From: Perca fluviatilis
Taxonomy: Eukaryota > Chordata > Actinopteri > Perciformes > Percidae
Direction: 5' to 3'
NCBI RefSeq assembly: GCF_010015445.1
Contig: NC_053129.1
Location: 22,686,727 to 22,750,726, forward strand
DNA: 64,000 bases
Each line of letters starts with the position of its first letter. The first letter of the stretch is position 1. A program made the translations under genes and the position numbers. Shown here one piece after another: positions 25,401 to 64,000 of the stretch. The notes under the pieces are model-generated. The model was not told the DNA's origin. It saw nothing but the letters and a program-made list of their open reading frames with translations, and did not search any database.

Positions 25401-28400
25401 AAAGAGTTATGGCACCTGTTCAGGAGCTTGTGAATGAACTGTATTCCTTTAACTTTAAACAACTGATTGATGACATAAGTGACTATTTCATGAGGATGGT
25501 CCAAAAAATCAAATCTTTTGATTATGACACATTCACTATGGAGTTGAAGAAGAAAGTTGCAGATATAACCATGATTCCCTGTTTTGGGAAACTCTATGGA
25601 GAGTTCAGAGTTACCTCCCCTCATTTGAAACTCCACTCCACTGCTGACCTTGAAAACACCACCACTACATCAGTCACACCAGAGTTCAAAATCAACCTTA
25701 ACTCACAGACTACATCTACTTTGAAATGCCTTAACCTCAATGTGGATGCCAGTGCCCATTTTGCTGCACCCACGATGAGTCGTCTGTCCATCTCTGAGAA
25801 TGTTAAAGTTGACCAGTCATGTTTCACACTTCACCACAACGGAACAATGACTCTCTATGGCCTGTCAGCTCAAGCTTCCTCTGAAACTACTGCAAAGGCC
25901 AACACTGAGCTCTATGTTGCTGAGCTTGTCAACAATGCATTCTTTGCCCTTGAAAATGGAGTTTCTGCCACTGTGGAGACTAGCTACAAACATGACCTCA
26001 ACATGCCATTCCTCAACATCTTCACTGAAACCTCAATGAATCAAAAGAATGTCCTCCAGATTGAGGCTGGCACTGCCCGTTTGACCATTAACAATCTGGC
26101 CAATGAAAAATATGCAGTTCAGGACTTCTCAGATGAGGTAACCCACAAGAGTGACATGGAGCTGGTCATGGATCTCCACACAGCCAAATGGACTTTCACT
26201 GGAGCAACAGGTAGCAACTACCTCACACAGAATCAAAATGTGGATGCTGAAATCTGCATTTTCCGCCACATAATTATTAATGCCAAGTTTGAGACAGAAA
26301 CACCTTTCATGAAGGGCAGCATTGCAAATGTCAAGTTCCAGGCTAATGCTGGAGACATGAAAATTGATTTCACTGCCTCTCACAGTGCTGAGCTTGCTGG
26401 ACAGGTTGAGGGAACTCTCTCAAACTCTGCGCTTGCTTTGGTCACACCTACTGAGCTTATGTTTGACACCAAGAACAAGGGGAATGTCAAGGTTGCCCTT
26501 CCATTTAAGCTGTCTGGAAAGATGGATCTCCAGAATGACATCTCTTTGACCCTGAACTCTGAAGTGCAGCAGGCTAGCTGGACAGGTCAGGCTAGATTCA
26601 ACCAGTACAAATACTCCCATTACTTCACCGTGGATAATGGTGACAGAGAAATTAACATATTTTCCCAGATCAACGGAGAGGCAAATCTGGATGTGCTCAA
26701 GGAGCCCATCACCATTCCTGAAATAACTGTGCCATTTGTTGGTATGTGGAGAGGAGTGGAAGACTACTCTCTGTGGGAAGACACTGGCCTGAGCTACCTC
26801 CTGACAACAACTCAGCAGACATTTGACATGAACTCCAAGCTGAAGTACATGAAGAGCCCTGAGATGATCACCATTGACATTAATGTGGATCCAGTGATCA
26901 ATTACATTAACAACAATGTCAAGACTCTGCACAAGAAAGTGCTCATCGGCAAGGATAAGACTGCTGCCATTCTGGCTACATCTTATGACCAAGCAAAGGC
27001 AGAGTATGAAAAGTATAGCATTGAGTTGCCCAAAACCATTACAGTCCCTGCCTACAAAGTTCCAGTGATGAATGTTGAAATGTCCACATTCACGATTCCC
27101 CTGCCCGACATCAGTCTCATCACAATGCCTGCTCTGCATGTTCCATCTGCCCTCAGTAAGTTGACCCTTCCAAAAATCACCCTGCCCAAAATTCAGAGCA
27201 TCAGGATCCCAGTACTGGGTGATCTGACCTATGAGTTCTCCATGAAAACCGCAATGGTCACGCTCAAAACTGATGCCAGCATCCTTAACCAGGACAGCAT
27301 TCTCCTTACACTCGATGCTTCCTCAACCTCTGAATTTGAGGTTCTGACCGGAAAGATTGAGGGCAAAACCAATGTGAACACAGTCGGCGGATTTAAAATG
27401 GCCTCTGTCCTGTCTGTAAAACATTCAATGCTTGAGGGAAATCATGACAGCACCATCACCTTAAGCTATGAAAATGTGGATACCTCCATCACCAATTCAG
27501 CAAAGGTCAATCTACCTGTCCTGAATTTGGAAATCTATCAGGAGATTACTGGAAATCCAGAGGAAGGCCTTGTTGTCTCTATGTCCACTCCATCTGCAGG
27601 ACTCATTGCACTTCAAATGCAGACTAAGCGCCCAGCACAAGTGAAAGCCAGACTCTATGGTCGCTACCCGGTAAGATAACTTTTGCTTACTTGTTTGCCT
27701 ACTAATGACCCAATGAATGTGATTTCAATGTGAATAGTGTATTCATATTTTAATATTTGTTTCATGTTTAATTTTTCCCCCACAGTCTGAGCCAACAACC
27801 GACATTGATATCTTGGGTCTGAAGATGTCTGTGATTAACTCTAAGAAGCTGAACCTTCAGACAACCTGGAACATGGAGATGCCATATGAGATGATGCTTG
27901 GCCTGAAGAAACAGGTGCCCACTGTCATGGAAATGATGTCTGATCCTGCTGTCAGCACATATAACACAATCTACAGATTTGCTAGAAGCCTTTCTTTTGA
28001 GCAGGCAAGAGAGCAGGGTAAAATGGTGTTCAGGTGGGCTTTTGACAACTTTGTAGCAGTAAATCATTATATTGAGACAACTGTCACAGATAAGACCATT
28101 TTGATCCTCAGAGCGTACCAAAAGAAAGTTAAAATTGTTCTTGATGCAGTCGTTAAATTCCTGAAAGAAACCAAGTTCCAGATTCCTGGGTATGAACAGA
28201 AGCTGTCTGGGCTTGAGGTCTACCAGAAGTGTAGTGCTTTTGTTGCGGACGTATCTGAGGAGGCTGTTCATAAGGTTCCAGAGTACTTTGCCTCCATGTT
28301 TAGAGCAGTCCTTGATTATTTCCAAGCAATTGAATTCACCCTTCCTGGCTCTAACCATGTTGTCAGAGGAAGAGAAATTCTTGATGACTTGTTTGTAGCT

Positions 28401-28895
28401 TTGATGAAAATTCAGGACCAAGTGATTGCCACTGTTAGGAAACTGGGGGAAATCCAGTTGGAAGATATCATTAACAAATTCTCTGCATTTGTGCAGTTTA
28501 CCACTGAACAAAGTGAGAAGTTTCTCCAAACCCTTAAATCTCAGAATGTAGAGAAGCTTTATACTTTTGTGACTGATGTGTACAATTATGCCATCAACTC
28601 TCGTGTCCTGGCTGATGTTACCAGGCAGGTTGAAGAGGCCCACAAAATTGTTGTAGTATATCTAAAAGCCGTGATAACTAAACTCCAGATTATTTTGGCT
28701 GACATGTCTTTTGAACAGCTTCAAGCTGACATCCAGTCTTGGATTGATTTATTGGTAAAACGTGTTAATTCTTTCCACAACAATGTCATTAAGACACTTA
28801 AGGAGAAAAGCAAAAATGTTGAACCATTTGTGAGAGTAGGTGACAGACAGCTGGAGATTGACATTCCTTTACCATTTGTTGCCAAATTCAACTAA
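13434..28895 (+). CDS. apob: Apolipoprotein B (complete gene, 25 coding exons)
   Basis: Structural protein of secreted VLDL/LDL-type lipoproteins, lipidated by MTP in the ER. Exons: 13434-13488, 14276-14388, 14490-14635, 14785-14932, 15705-15857, 16187-16311, 16552-16637, 16728-17178, 17296-17410, 17515-17661, 17759-17970, 18098-18317, 18613-18786, 18877-19080, 19175-19342, 19615-19820, 19965-20135, 21079-21209, 21340-21541, 21706-21878, 21990-22165, 22265-22380, 22496-22863, 22983-27670, 27786-28895. All introns are GT-AG, phases agree, and the sum is 9858 nt (3285 residues plus stop). Residues 1-18 are a signal peptide ([18 protein letters not shown]). Exons 2-17 (to about residue 965) match the vitellogenin-like lipid-transfer module, with conserved cysteines. 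The giant exon 24 holds beta-rich segments, a helical block (about 24900-25570) and IPLP-type repeats. Human APOB has 4563 residues, so this copy is shorter, mainly at the C-terminus, and it lacks the basic receptor motif. Which teleost paralogue it is cannot be settled here. Confidence 0.96.
15341..15660 (+). mobile_element. tRNA-derived SINE in apoB intron 4
   Basis: The head carries pol III promoter-like boxes: an A box (TGGCCTAAAGG) and a B-box-like GGTACAATCCC about 40 bp later. A body (gaggtgcccttgagcaaggc) and an AATAAATAAAAA-type tail follow. It ends about 45 bp before the exon 5 acceptor. Confidence 0.75.
20317..20955. mobile_element. hAT-like non-autonomous element in apoB intron 17
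   Basis: A 639-bp insertion with inverted ends beginning CAGGGATGTGCACAG on both sides. The flanks aaggacat and aacgacat match at seven of eight bases, the 8-bp duplication typical of hAT transposons. No transposase frame. Confidence 0.8.
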
Positions 28896-29063
28896 TTGAC
28901 AGTGGCTGATATACTACAGTGTTTGTATTGATTATATCTGTTGTGCAACCATGATGCTTGTCTCCCTACTATGTTATTCAAATTATTAATTTTGTTTGTT
29001 ATTTTACAGTAGACTCCCAGTTGTTCAGGTCCTACCTTGCTACCATTGTCTTGTACTATTTAA

Positions 29064-29088
29064 AATAAAACATGTGGCCTTCAATAAA
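29064..29088 (+). promoter_or_regulatory. Two polyadenylation signals of apoB
   Basis: AATAAA occurs at 29064-29069 and again at 29083-29088, about 170-190 nt past the stop codon, with a TG-rich stretch just after. The short 3' UTR resembles that of the upstream copy. Confidence 0.7.
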
Positions 29089-31790
29089 GACAGTTTGTAC
29101 TGCATACTGTACATCTTTCTGCATTTATTGTATATAATTTAACTTTGTTTATAAAAACTAATGCCACGGCAGGCTTATAAAAGTAGGAGTGTAAGCAAAG
29201 ATTGTATGAAATGGTATTTACACGCTGGTAAATTTTTCTTTTACATTGATTATTTCCTGACATGAAGCAATTCAGTTTGAGTCAAAGTTGCTCCCCTCAA
29301 ACTCACAAATATATAGTTATTCAATTTTTTTTTTCAAACGTAATACTGAACACAGTCACAAAAAGCTCACTATATACTGCTGTCATTTGCCCATTTGTAT
29401 CCTAGGAGTCTAAATTTAGCAGAGACACAAATAGCTTCTAAGACAAAAAAATTCTCTCTTATCATAAGCAAAGAGAATAAGTGAGTTAGTTTGACAGTTA
29501 ACAATAATAAAAAGCTAAGTCCTAAGATAGACTCACCCTTTGAAATACATTAATTATTTTATCCAATGATGGCTATGATGTGTAATCATACAGTATACCG
29601 TGGTATTCAGATCCTTCACTTGGGCAAAAATAGTGATACAACAGTATATCAATACACCATTGCAAGTGCTTTTAAAATCGTACTTATGTAAAAGTATTGA
29701 AGTATTATGAGCTAAATTTGTGTAAAATATCAAAAGCAAAATAGCATATAACACAGTAAATTATGCAGTATTGTAATGTAGTTTGCTGGGGTGGAGCTGT
29801 TCTGATATACTTCACAAGCTAAGTAGTTAATTCTATAACCATGCATCATAAGTTTTAAGCTCATATGTTTTGTTTACAAAATAATAATCAGCCAAGTGTC
29901 TACCAACTATAGCTTTTAGATCCATTGTGTCGGGTGAAAAGTACAATATTAAGTATAAAGTATCATAAAATGGAAATACTCAAGTAAAGTATAAGTACCT
30001 CAAAACTGTACTTCACCACTGATCATAAAACGTATATTTAAGTTATGGGGAATGTATCCTACCAAAAACAGAAAAGAATTACAAATGCAATGGATGATGT
30101 AATTCACAAAATATAACATGTTCATATTATTGTCAATAAGTATGTTGGAACTAATGTCAGCTGGAACACAACATTAAGCATTTGTCTTTAATGTGAGCAA
30201 ATGAGGCAAAATAATGGAAAAGTAGAGATGGTGACACAAATTGATTTTTTTTATTGGCTTTCCCAAAACAGTACCGCTTGTTCCCTTACATTCTGGATTG
30301 TTTTTCCTCACAACAAATTTCATTGTTCCATTCAAACGAAATGATGTCATTGCAACAATGTGGTCATAATTTGACACACTCTTACAAATATGTTTGGCAC
30401 ATTTTCAGCATTTTTCTTCTCCAAAATTCCATTGTTTTATTTTTCAAAACAAGAAAATTAAAGAAAAACATGCTCTGCTTTGTCTGATCAGTGAATAATA
30501 ACCTAACAACATTGGAAATGAGGCACATGAGGGGGGCCAGTGTGGGAAAATTAACCAGTCCAGCACAATGCATTCCTGTCCTGTAAGTCAGCAAAAAGCC
30601 CAGCAACAGAAGACAGGGAGGAATGTGACTTTTACACCATTGTGACTCTGGCTGGATTTATAAAAGATACTTTTTTAAAACTCAGATTCATCTTCACTAT
30701 GGTTACTACTGTTTACTGAACCACAGAAAAAATGACATGTTTAAAGCAAAGATAATAAAGTGCATAGTAAATCCACCAGGGTTTTACCCTGAATTTCCAG
30801 TGTTGCAACACCGTCTGTAATTGATAATCATAGCTGTCATTTTAACAACAAGCGCTCACATCATCTGTAAGGGAAAAGTAACACAACATTTCTAGTCAGA
30901 TCAGACGTAGAAGTATGAAAAATAAACTCAAATACATTGATTTCTGTTGCTAACTTCAAAGCTCCAAATACATGTGAGATACATGCAGTCATAAAGGAAG
31001 ACATTAAGATGTTTTTGTTCCTAATTCAGTTGTAGTGCTGTAAACAAACTTTAACATCTTCAGAAAAGAAATCACTACTGAACACTTAATTTTTGCCTAG
31101 TGTTTTAGTCAGATTTAGTTCAGTTTGTGTAATTATTATAAGACTGTGGTTTTAATATATAATACAATTCCATCCATTTTAATTGCCACACTCTCACATA
31201 AGTGTGTGCTTCTTGCTCATTGAGCTCTGACATAGCCTGCTCTTCTTTTGCTGACAATTTTCAAAAAAATAAAAATAAATAAAAAACATGTTTCACTGAG
31301 TGAAGCACTCACATGCTAAACCATCTTAAATGCTCAATCTTCCCTTGGTAATATCACCACCGTAACTGTAAATGAAGCTGTAGCTAAATAGCTAAAAGTA
31401 TTGAGACAGCTGAGATATGCCAGCCTACATGTGAGACAAGTAGATTTCAGATTTCAGAAACATGGTGGGATACTGTATTACCTACTTTGTATGGTTCAAA
31501 TGATTTGGTTCAGGTGAGCTGTATGGACAAATTACCCCCTATTAATTAACGTCCTCCCAAATTGAGTCATTGTAGCCACCTGAAAACTTGCTAAACTACA
31601 GTGGTCAATATGGTTCTATAGTTAGCCCTTTTCAAGGCTGGATAATGTGTATAGTCTCTAAGACCTTCGATTTGGCCTATTGCATAAAAAAACTATTAAA
31701 CTACGCATTTATTATTGTGAAGTCGAAAATATACTTTTTGGTTGAGGCTCCAACTAACAAACCTGAGACAACTGATTTTTTTTTTTTTAC
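29089..31790. other. Intergenic region between apoB and rhob
   Basis: Convergent intergenic DNA: apoB ends from the left and rhob from the right. Apart from the MITE at 29591-30021, only short unsupported open frames and A/T runs are visible. The genes found between APOB and RHOB in human are not here. Confidence 0.55.
29591..30021. mobile_element. MITE with CAGT...CACTG ends
   Basis: About 431 bp starting cagtataccgtggtattcag and ending acttcaccactg. Internal motifs (acttatgtaaaagtattgaag, actcaagtaaagtataagta) make it a relative of the element at 11375-11958. Non-coding. Confidence 0.55.
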
Positions 31791-31807
31791 CGTAAACTTA
31801 AGCTGTC

Positions 31808-31813
31808 TTTATT
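31808..31813 (-). promoter_or_regulatory. Candidate polyadenylation signal of rhob
   Basis: AATAAA on the - strand (TTTATT as printed) lies about 625 nt after the rhob stop. It is the clearest such signal downstream and would give a 3' UTR of about 0.65 kb. Others further away cannot be excluded. Confidence 0.4.
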
Positions 31814-32438
31814 GAAAATGGCATAAAACATCAGAAGATACAGGCTACAGAACACCATGGGCATCCTTGCACTGACTCGAACTTCTAAGCTTTCTTTGAA
31901 TTCTAGTGTCCAGATGCTGTGCAATTTCACAAACTAAATACAGTCATTGTATTGTAAATACAAAGTGGACATAAATAACGAGTGCAATTTTTGTACTGCT
32001 TTGCTTATTATAACTTTGGCAGTAAGGCATTGCCTATATGCAAACACTTTGAAACACAAAAGTGAGCAATTTAAACCTTGGCTCGAAAGCAGGCCTTTGA
32101 AAAGGACATGTCCACATTGGAAAATTAGTGAATAAGGCGTCCACTTCCATGTTGTTTGTCATTTTTACCCCTCCACCGGCCAGACTGGGATCATGTGACG
32201 CACAAAGAACATGCAGTAAGCAGTGCATTTTACACACACACGCCCCGGTATCAGATGATCAACGGATGTGCTCAAAACACCTTGTTTGCAGTCATTTGTT
32301 TTAGTATAACCAAGGGTTGACTGATTACAAGGGAGTAATCAAACCATGGTCACTTCCCGTAGGCCTACATGTTCAGACACAGATCCCAGCGGCGGAAGAG
32401 TCTTGTCTGCGCTTCACAGTTCTCCAGATAGCGTGGAT

Positions 32439-33029
32439 TCACATCAAAACACAGCATTTAAGACAACTTTCTGATGGTGTTTTCCGTTTTTGTAAGGCTG
32501 CCCGTGTTGCAGTTTCGAATACCTCCCAGATCCCTTCCTTGGTTTTGGCAGAGCACTCCAAATAGGCATATGCGCCAATGCGCATGGCCATGGCCCGGCC
32601 ATCCTCTGTTTTCACAGGCTCCAGCTTCAACCGGGACAGCTCGTTCTTTACGTTTTCATCGTTGCGCAGATCTTTCTTGTTGGCCACTAATATAATAGGT
32701 ACATTCGGACAAAAGTGTTTGACTTCAGGGACCCATTTTTCAGGGATGTTTTCCAACGAGTCCGGGCTGTCCACGGAGAAGCACATCAGAATTACATCGG
32801 TGTCAGGATAGGAGAGGGGGCGCAGCCGGTCGTAGTCCTCCTGCCCAGCTGTGTCCCACAAAGCAAGCTGGACTTGCTTGTTGTCCACCTCTATGTCCGC
32901 CACATATGTCTCAAATACAGTCGGAACATACACCTCAGGAAATTCGTCTTTGCTGAATACAATCAGTAGACATGTTTTTCCACCTGCCCCGTCCCCCACC
33001 ACGACAAGTTTCTTCCTAATGTCTGCCAT
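32439..33029 (-). CDS. rhob: RhoB-like small GTPase, intronless, with altered P-loop and switch I
   Basis: A single uninterrupted 196-codon frame, the same length and intronless structure as RHOB. It is a GTP/GDP switch of the Rho family acting at the plasma membrane and endosomes on actin and trafficking. Visible G boxes: P-loop GDGAGGKT (12-19), switch [16 protein letters not shown], switch [20 protein letters not shown], base-binding NKKD and SAK. The Rho insert helix follows NKKD. The C-terminus has Cys189, Cys192 and Cys193 in the RhoB arrangement (CLKCCVLM), giving palmitoylation sites and a CVLM prenylation box. Compared with RHOB from memory, three differences stand out: Gly16 for Cys, Thr41 for Asn, and CAAX ending in Met. 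The start fits the conserved MA.IRKKL. The neighbour pum2 supports RHOB synteny; it may be a diverged teleost duplicate. Confidence 0.93.
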   Translation of the reverse strand: MADIRKKLVVVGDGAGGKTCLLIVFSKDEFPEVYVPTVFETYVADIEVDNKQVQLALWDTAGQEDYDRLRPLSYPDTDVILMCFSVDSPDSLENIPEKWVPEVKHFCPNVPIILVANKKDLRNDENVKNELSRLKLEPVKTEDGRAMAMRIGAYAYLECSAKTKEGIWEVFETATRAALQKRKTPSESCLKCCVLM

Positions 33030-33800
33030 TCCTGCCTTTTCCTACCTCTCGCTTAAATGTGACATCAAGAATAAAGATGTTCCCGGTGTAGCCTACTCAC
33101 TAGGCTACCTCTGTTTTAGTATGCTACTCAGAAATAAAACTTGTCCCGTAAGGCCCTCCCGTCTTCCAACTCCAGAACATTTATAAAGAACCACTGCGAT
33201 CTCTTTATAAAGCATAGGGTGGTTTCCTAAATATAGCAATCCAATCGGAAATAGGGAGGTGAGATCACAGTTTGTAAAAGAAGAGGTGATTGGATCTCAT
33301 CGGGGTTTCCTTATGTAGAGGAGGGTCAAGCACCACGAGGACCATCCGACTCTGGATCAGCCAATATCAACCAAATCTAACTGCATGCATGATGTATTAC
33401 GCAGGATTTTTTGTAATTCTCCTTTGACGCGACTTCTATTATTATTCTCGTCATTACAACATTTCCCATATCCGGATTGTTTTTAAACATACTGTTTGAG
33501 TTACTTTTGTTACTGGATCAACCTATTTTTTTAACAAACGTTATCAAAAAATGTCTTAAGACATATCCAGCAGCAATATGGAAACGCTTAGGGGAATGTA
33601 AAGTGCTCATTTATAAAATGTTGGATGACAGCTTGCTATGCACATTAAATAAGCTAACGTTGTCTATGTTACCTTTGTGTACAAACGGTAGTCTACGCTG
33701 GGAAGGCAAATCAGCATTGGCTTTATACGCATGTCTACGTAGTTTACGCTATTTACAGGGAGGGGGCACTAGCGTAGGCAAACTCTTAGCCTTGACTATC
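33030..33800. promoter_or_regulatory. Shared interval between divergent rhob and pum2
   Basis: About 0.8 kb separates the rhob start codon (- strand) from the inferred pum2 first exon (+ strand). It holds a palindromic TATA-like TTTATAAA near 33203-33211, suitably placed about 180 bp before the rhob ATG. CCAAT boxes occur on both strands (about 33240, 33286 inverted, 33358). Promoter assignment is inference. Confidence 0.45.
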
Positions 33801-33899
33801 AAGCCTTGCTAAATCACCGCTCTCTCCAAGGAAACAAAACAATATAGAATTGGGTTGACGGCGTGCAACAAGCATCGACCCACTATCAAAACGACACGC
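33800..33899 (+). other. pum2: Probable noncoding first exon of pum2
   Basis: A strong donor (cacgc|gtaagt, GT at 33900-33901) sits 3' of a CpG-containing stretch, 1.7 kb upstream of the first coding exon, which has its own acceptor before the ATG. A spliced 5' UTR exon is therefore needed and this is the best candidate. Its 5' limit is a guess. Confidence 0.45.
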
Positions 33900-33901
33900 G
33901 T

Positions 33902-35640
33902 AAGTATCTCCTCTTTATTTGTTCACATCGAAAGCAAAGGCTTTGCAAAGCGAGTGATTTAAACGCGACTGCCGTGGTGTGAGTATTTCCCCTTTTGTTT
34001 AGCGGTTAAGGCCCCTCTGTTTGGAACTTGAAGGGGGGCCATGTTGTTTAGCCACTGAGTGTTTGCTTGATGTTTTAGCTCACACAACACCAACTTGGTA
34101 ATTAGCTTCCGCTAGCTTTTACATTAGCTATTTTGGTTTATTTGGCTTGTTGCATTCAACCAATGTGGTATTTCGAGCCAAGACAATAACTTGTTTTCCG
34201 TCCAACACGGGAGCCCACTGGCTTACTGTAAAACAAAGGTAAATTCACGGATTTAACTTTGATGTCAAGCTAACGTTACCAATAATAAACAGCAGGCCCG
34301 CTGCGGTTAGCTTGTTAGCGAAGGAGGTTGCTAATGCTCACTCTAGCGAAGTAACGTAGCTAACAATAAAAATGTTCAATATCCGCTAATGCCAATAGAG
34401 GACTGGACGTAGAAAGCAAGAAGGGGACACACGGTTGGCTATTAACAATTTAAAACGTAGCTAAATCATTTAGTCAAAGCCTCAAAGTTAGCTTTCTTGT
34501 TAGCCGCGGTCTTGTTGGCCAGGTTAGCTAGCTACTTTAGCTAGCTATGGTTAGCCAGCTTGCTGAAAGGCTTGCACGTCTGTTTGCTACAACGACCAGT
34601 AATGTTGGATTTGTCGTTGTAACGTTAATTAGTTTAAAAAATAAATAAAGCTTTTATCGTGGAAAACAAAAAGCAGCCGCGTTAACGTAATATTTTTTTG
34701 TTTTTTTTATTTTATTTATTTTTTATCATTAGTAACGTTGCATTACTGGTAGCGTTAGCCATTATGACCCGCTAACACTAGGCTAACGACGTTACCTAGC
34801 TAGCATTTTTGGTCTTGCAAGGCATCAACATGCTTGTCATTTACATGTTTTGTACTTGTATTGCCAATTCGTAAATTAGCAAACCGTCAAATTACCCTTC
34901 CTATTTGACGTTAATGTCCCGTTTTTGAGCAAGCCATGTAACTACATTTGGATATTTAGGGCAACATTAAAGCTGTAATCGCGAAGATCCTCATTTAAAT
35001 AAAGGGCTGTTAAGTCACTATCACTGAAGGAGGTGACACAATGGCGATTGAAGGGGGGGAGAGAATGTTTCCTGTAGTGAAGGGATTTTGAGAACGGCAA
35101 CACACAAGAGCATAAGGTGAGGGACAAAACCTGCGTGCCGGATATCAGGCTTTATCCTGGAAATGTACTCCTGTTGATCCAGAATACTTTGACCCAAACT
35201 AACGTTTCAATCTTCAACCATAGAGCAGCAGGATTAAGTCATGTCCCGGCGAAGACAATTAAATTGTACCTGTAGTTATTTTTTTTATTTTTATTTTTTT
35301 TATTTAAAGGCGCTTCCTTTTCCTAAAGTCTACTTAAAAAGTTGGTTTGTCTCAAAGTTCACATTAGTAAAGGCCACATGTTGTAACTTAAAGCTTTAAT
35401 TGCTTAAAAGCCTAACAGAATAAAGTAACCGGTCACGTTAAAATGGGTGCTACATTGGTTTTATACTGATTATGAAATGTAACTTAAACTATACATTTGA
35501 CTTATTTGTGTTGGGCAGTAACTTTGGTAGACTATAAGTCATATATGCTATTATGCAGAACAGCACAAAAAGGCGATATAACAAGACTGCATATTCATGT
35601 CAACATAATACTTGTATGATTTGTATATTTTGTTTTGTGT
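33902..35640 (+). other. pum2: pum2 intron 1
   Basis: 1.7 kb intron before the first coding exon. It is unusually dense in gttagc / taacgtt / gctagc-type words between about 34080 and 34810, with T-rich runs near 34690 and 35280. No mobile element with clear ends is seen. Confidence 0.5.
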
Positions 35641-35655
35641 AGGCTTTCCCGTGGA

Positions 35656-63830
<28,175 letters not shown>

Positions 63831-63884
63831 GTTGGTAAAACTACTAAATCTGTGATTTATGCAGATATGGAATGAGGGGGCTTA

Positions 63885-64000
63885 CAGTGGGGCTCGAAAG
63901 TTTGGGCACCCCAGGTAAAAATTTGTATTAATGTGCATAAAGAAGCCAAGAAAAGATTGAAAAATCTCAAAGGCATCAAATGACAGATTAGACATTCTTA
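63885..64000. mobile_element. End of another Tc1-like element, cut by the window
   Basis: After a TA at 63883-63884 the sequence begins CAGTGGGGCTCGAAAGTTTG, an end type I recognise from fish Tc1-like transposons. It starts 54 bp after a pum2 exon. The rest lies outside. Confidence 0.7.

Noticed and set aside
26420..27139. A 239-codon open frame on the - strand
   Set aside because: It lies wholly inside the giant apoB exon, antisense to a verified coding frame, and its composition is explained by the opposite strand.
27768..28643. A 291-codon open frame on the - strand
   Set aside because: Antisense shadow of the last apoB exon; no splice, promoter or protein-family support.
63831..63875. 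Reading the last pum2 exon on past 63830 to a TGA at 63875
   Set aside because: Human PUM2 continues from the HK position with IRPHITTLRKY in a new exon, and a GT donor (gttggt) lies exactly at that point, so the read-through is intronic.

Overview
This is a window of a ray-finned fish (teleost) nuclear genome. The evidence is vertebrate genes split by GT-AG introns, teleost-type Tc1, hAT-like, SINE and LINE copies, long CA/TA/ATT microsatellites, and the gene order apoB - rhoB - pumilio-2. That order matches human 2p24 in order, although the human region has extra genes between RHOB and APOB. No bacterial, plasmid, phage or CRISPR content is visible. The species cannot be named from the sequence alone; a percomorph-like fish is a guess.

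Layout. Positions 1-330 are the last coding part of an apolipoprotein B-like gene on the + strand. Positions 331-13230 are intergenic and full of repeats: a dead, RNase H-bearing I-like LINE on the - strand (4687-7440), MITEs, and a Tc1 copy with near-perfect ends but a broken transposase (10132-11353). Positions 13434-28895 are a complete second apoB gene on the + strand. I resolved it into 25 coding exons whose phases all fit and which sum to 9858 nt (3285 residues plus stop). It has a TATA box and an HNF4-type DR1 element upstream. Positions 32439-33029 (- strand) are an intronless RhoB-like GTPase. From about 33800 to the window end (+ strand) is pumilio-2 (pum2): a noncoding first exon and coding exons from 35656 to 63830. 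Only the last coding part of pum2 falls outside.

How the genes relate. ApoB is the structural protein of liver and gut lipoproteins, RhoB is an endosomal/plasma-membrane signalling GTPase, and Pum2 is an mRNA-binding translational repressor. They share no pathway; their adjacency is old synteny. rhob and pum2 are divergently transcribed from a shared interval of about 0.8 kb. The pum2 introns hold most of the mobile DNA, including at least five insertions with exact 8-bp target duplications, two of them nested inside others, plus a fold-back element carrying a satellite-like array and a decayed Tc1.

Most notable: (1) the apoB copy has lost the basic cluster that forms the main LDL-receptor site of human apoB, and is much shorter after that point; (2) the RhoB-like protein has Gly in place of P-loop Cys16 and Thr in place of Asn41; (3) pum2 contains a 72-nt, phase-0 cassette exon that would insert 24 residues into Pumilio repeat 6, and a 21-nt microexon. 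I found no convincing wholly new biological system; these are specific, checkable departures in known families.
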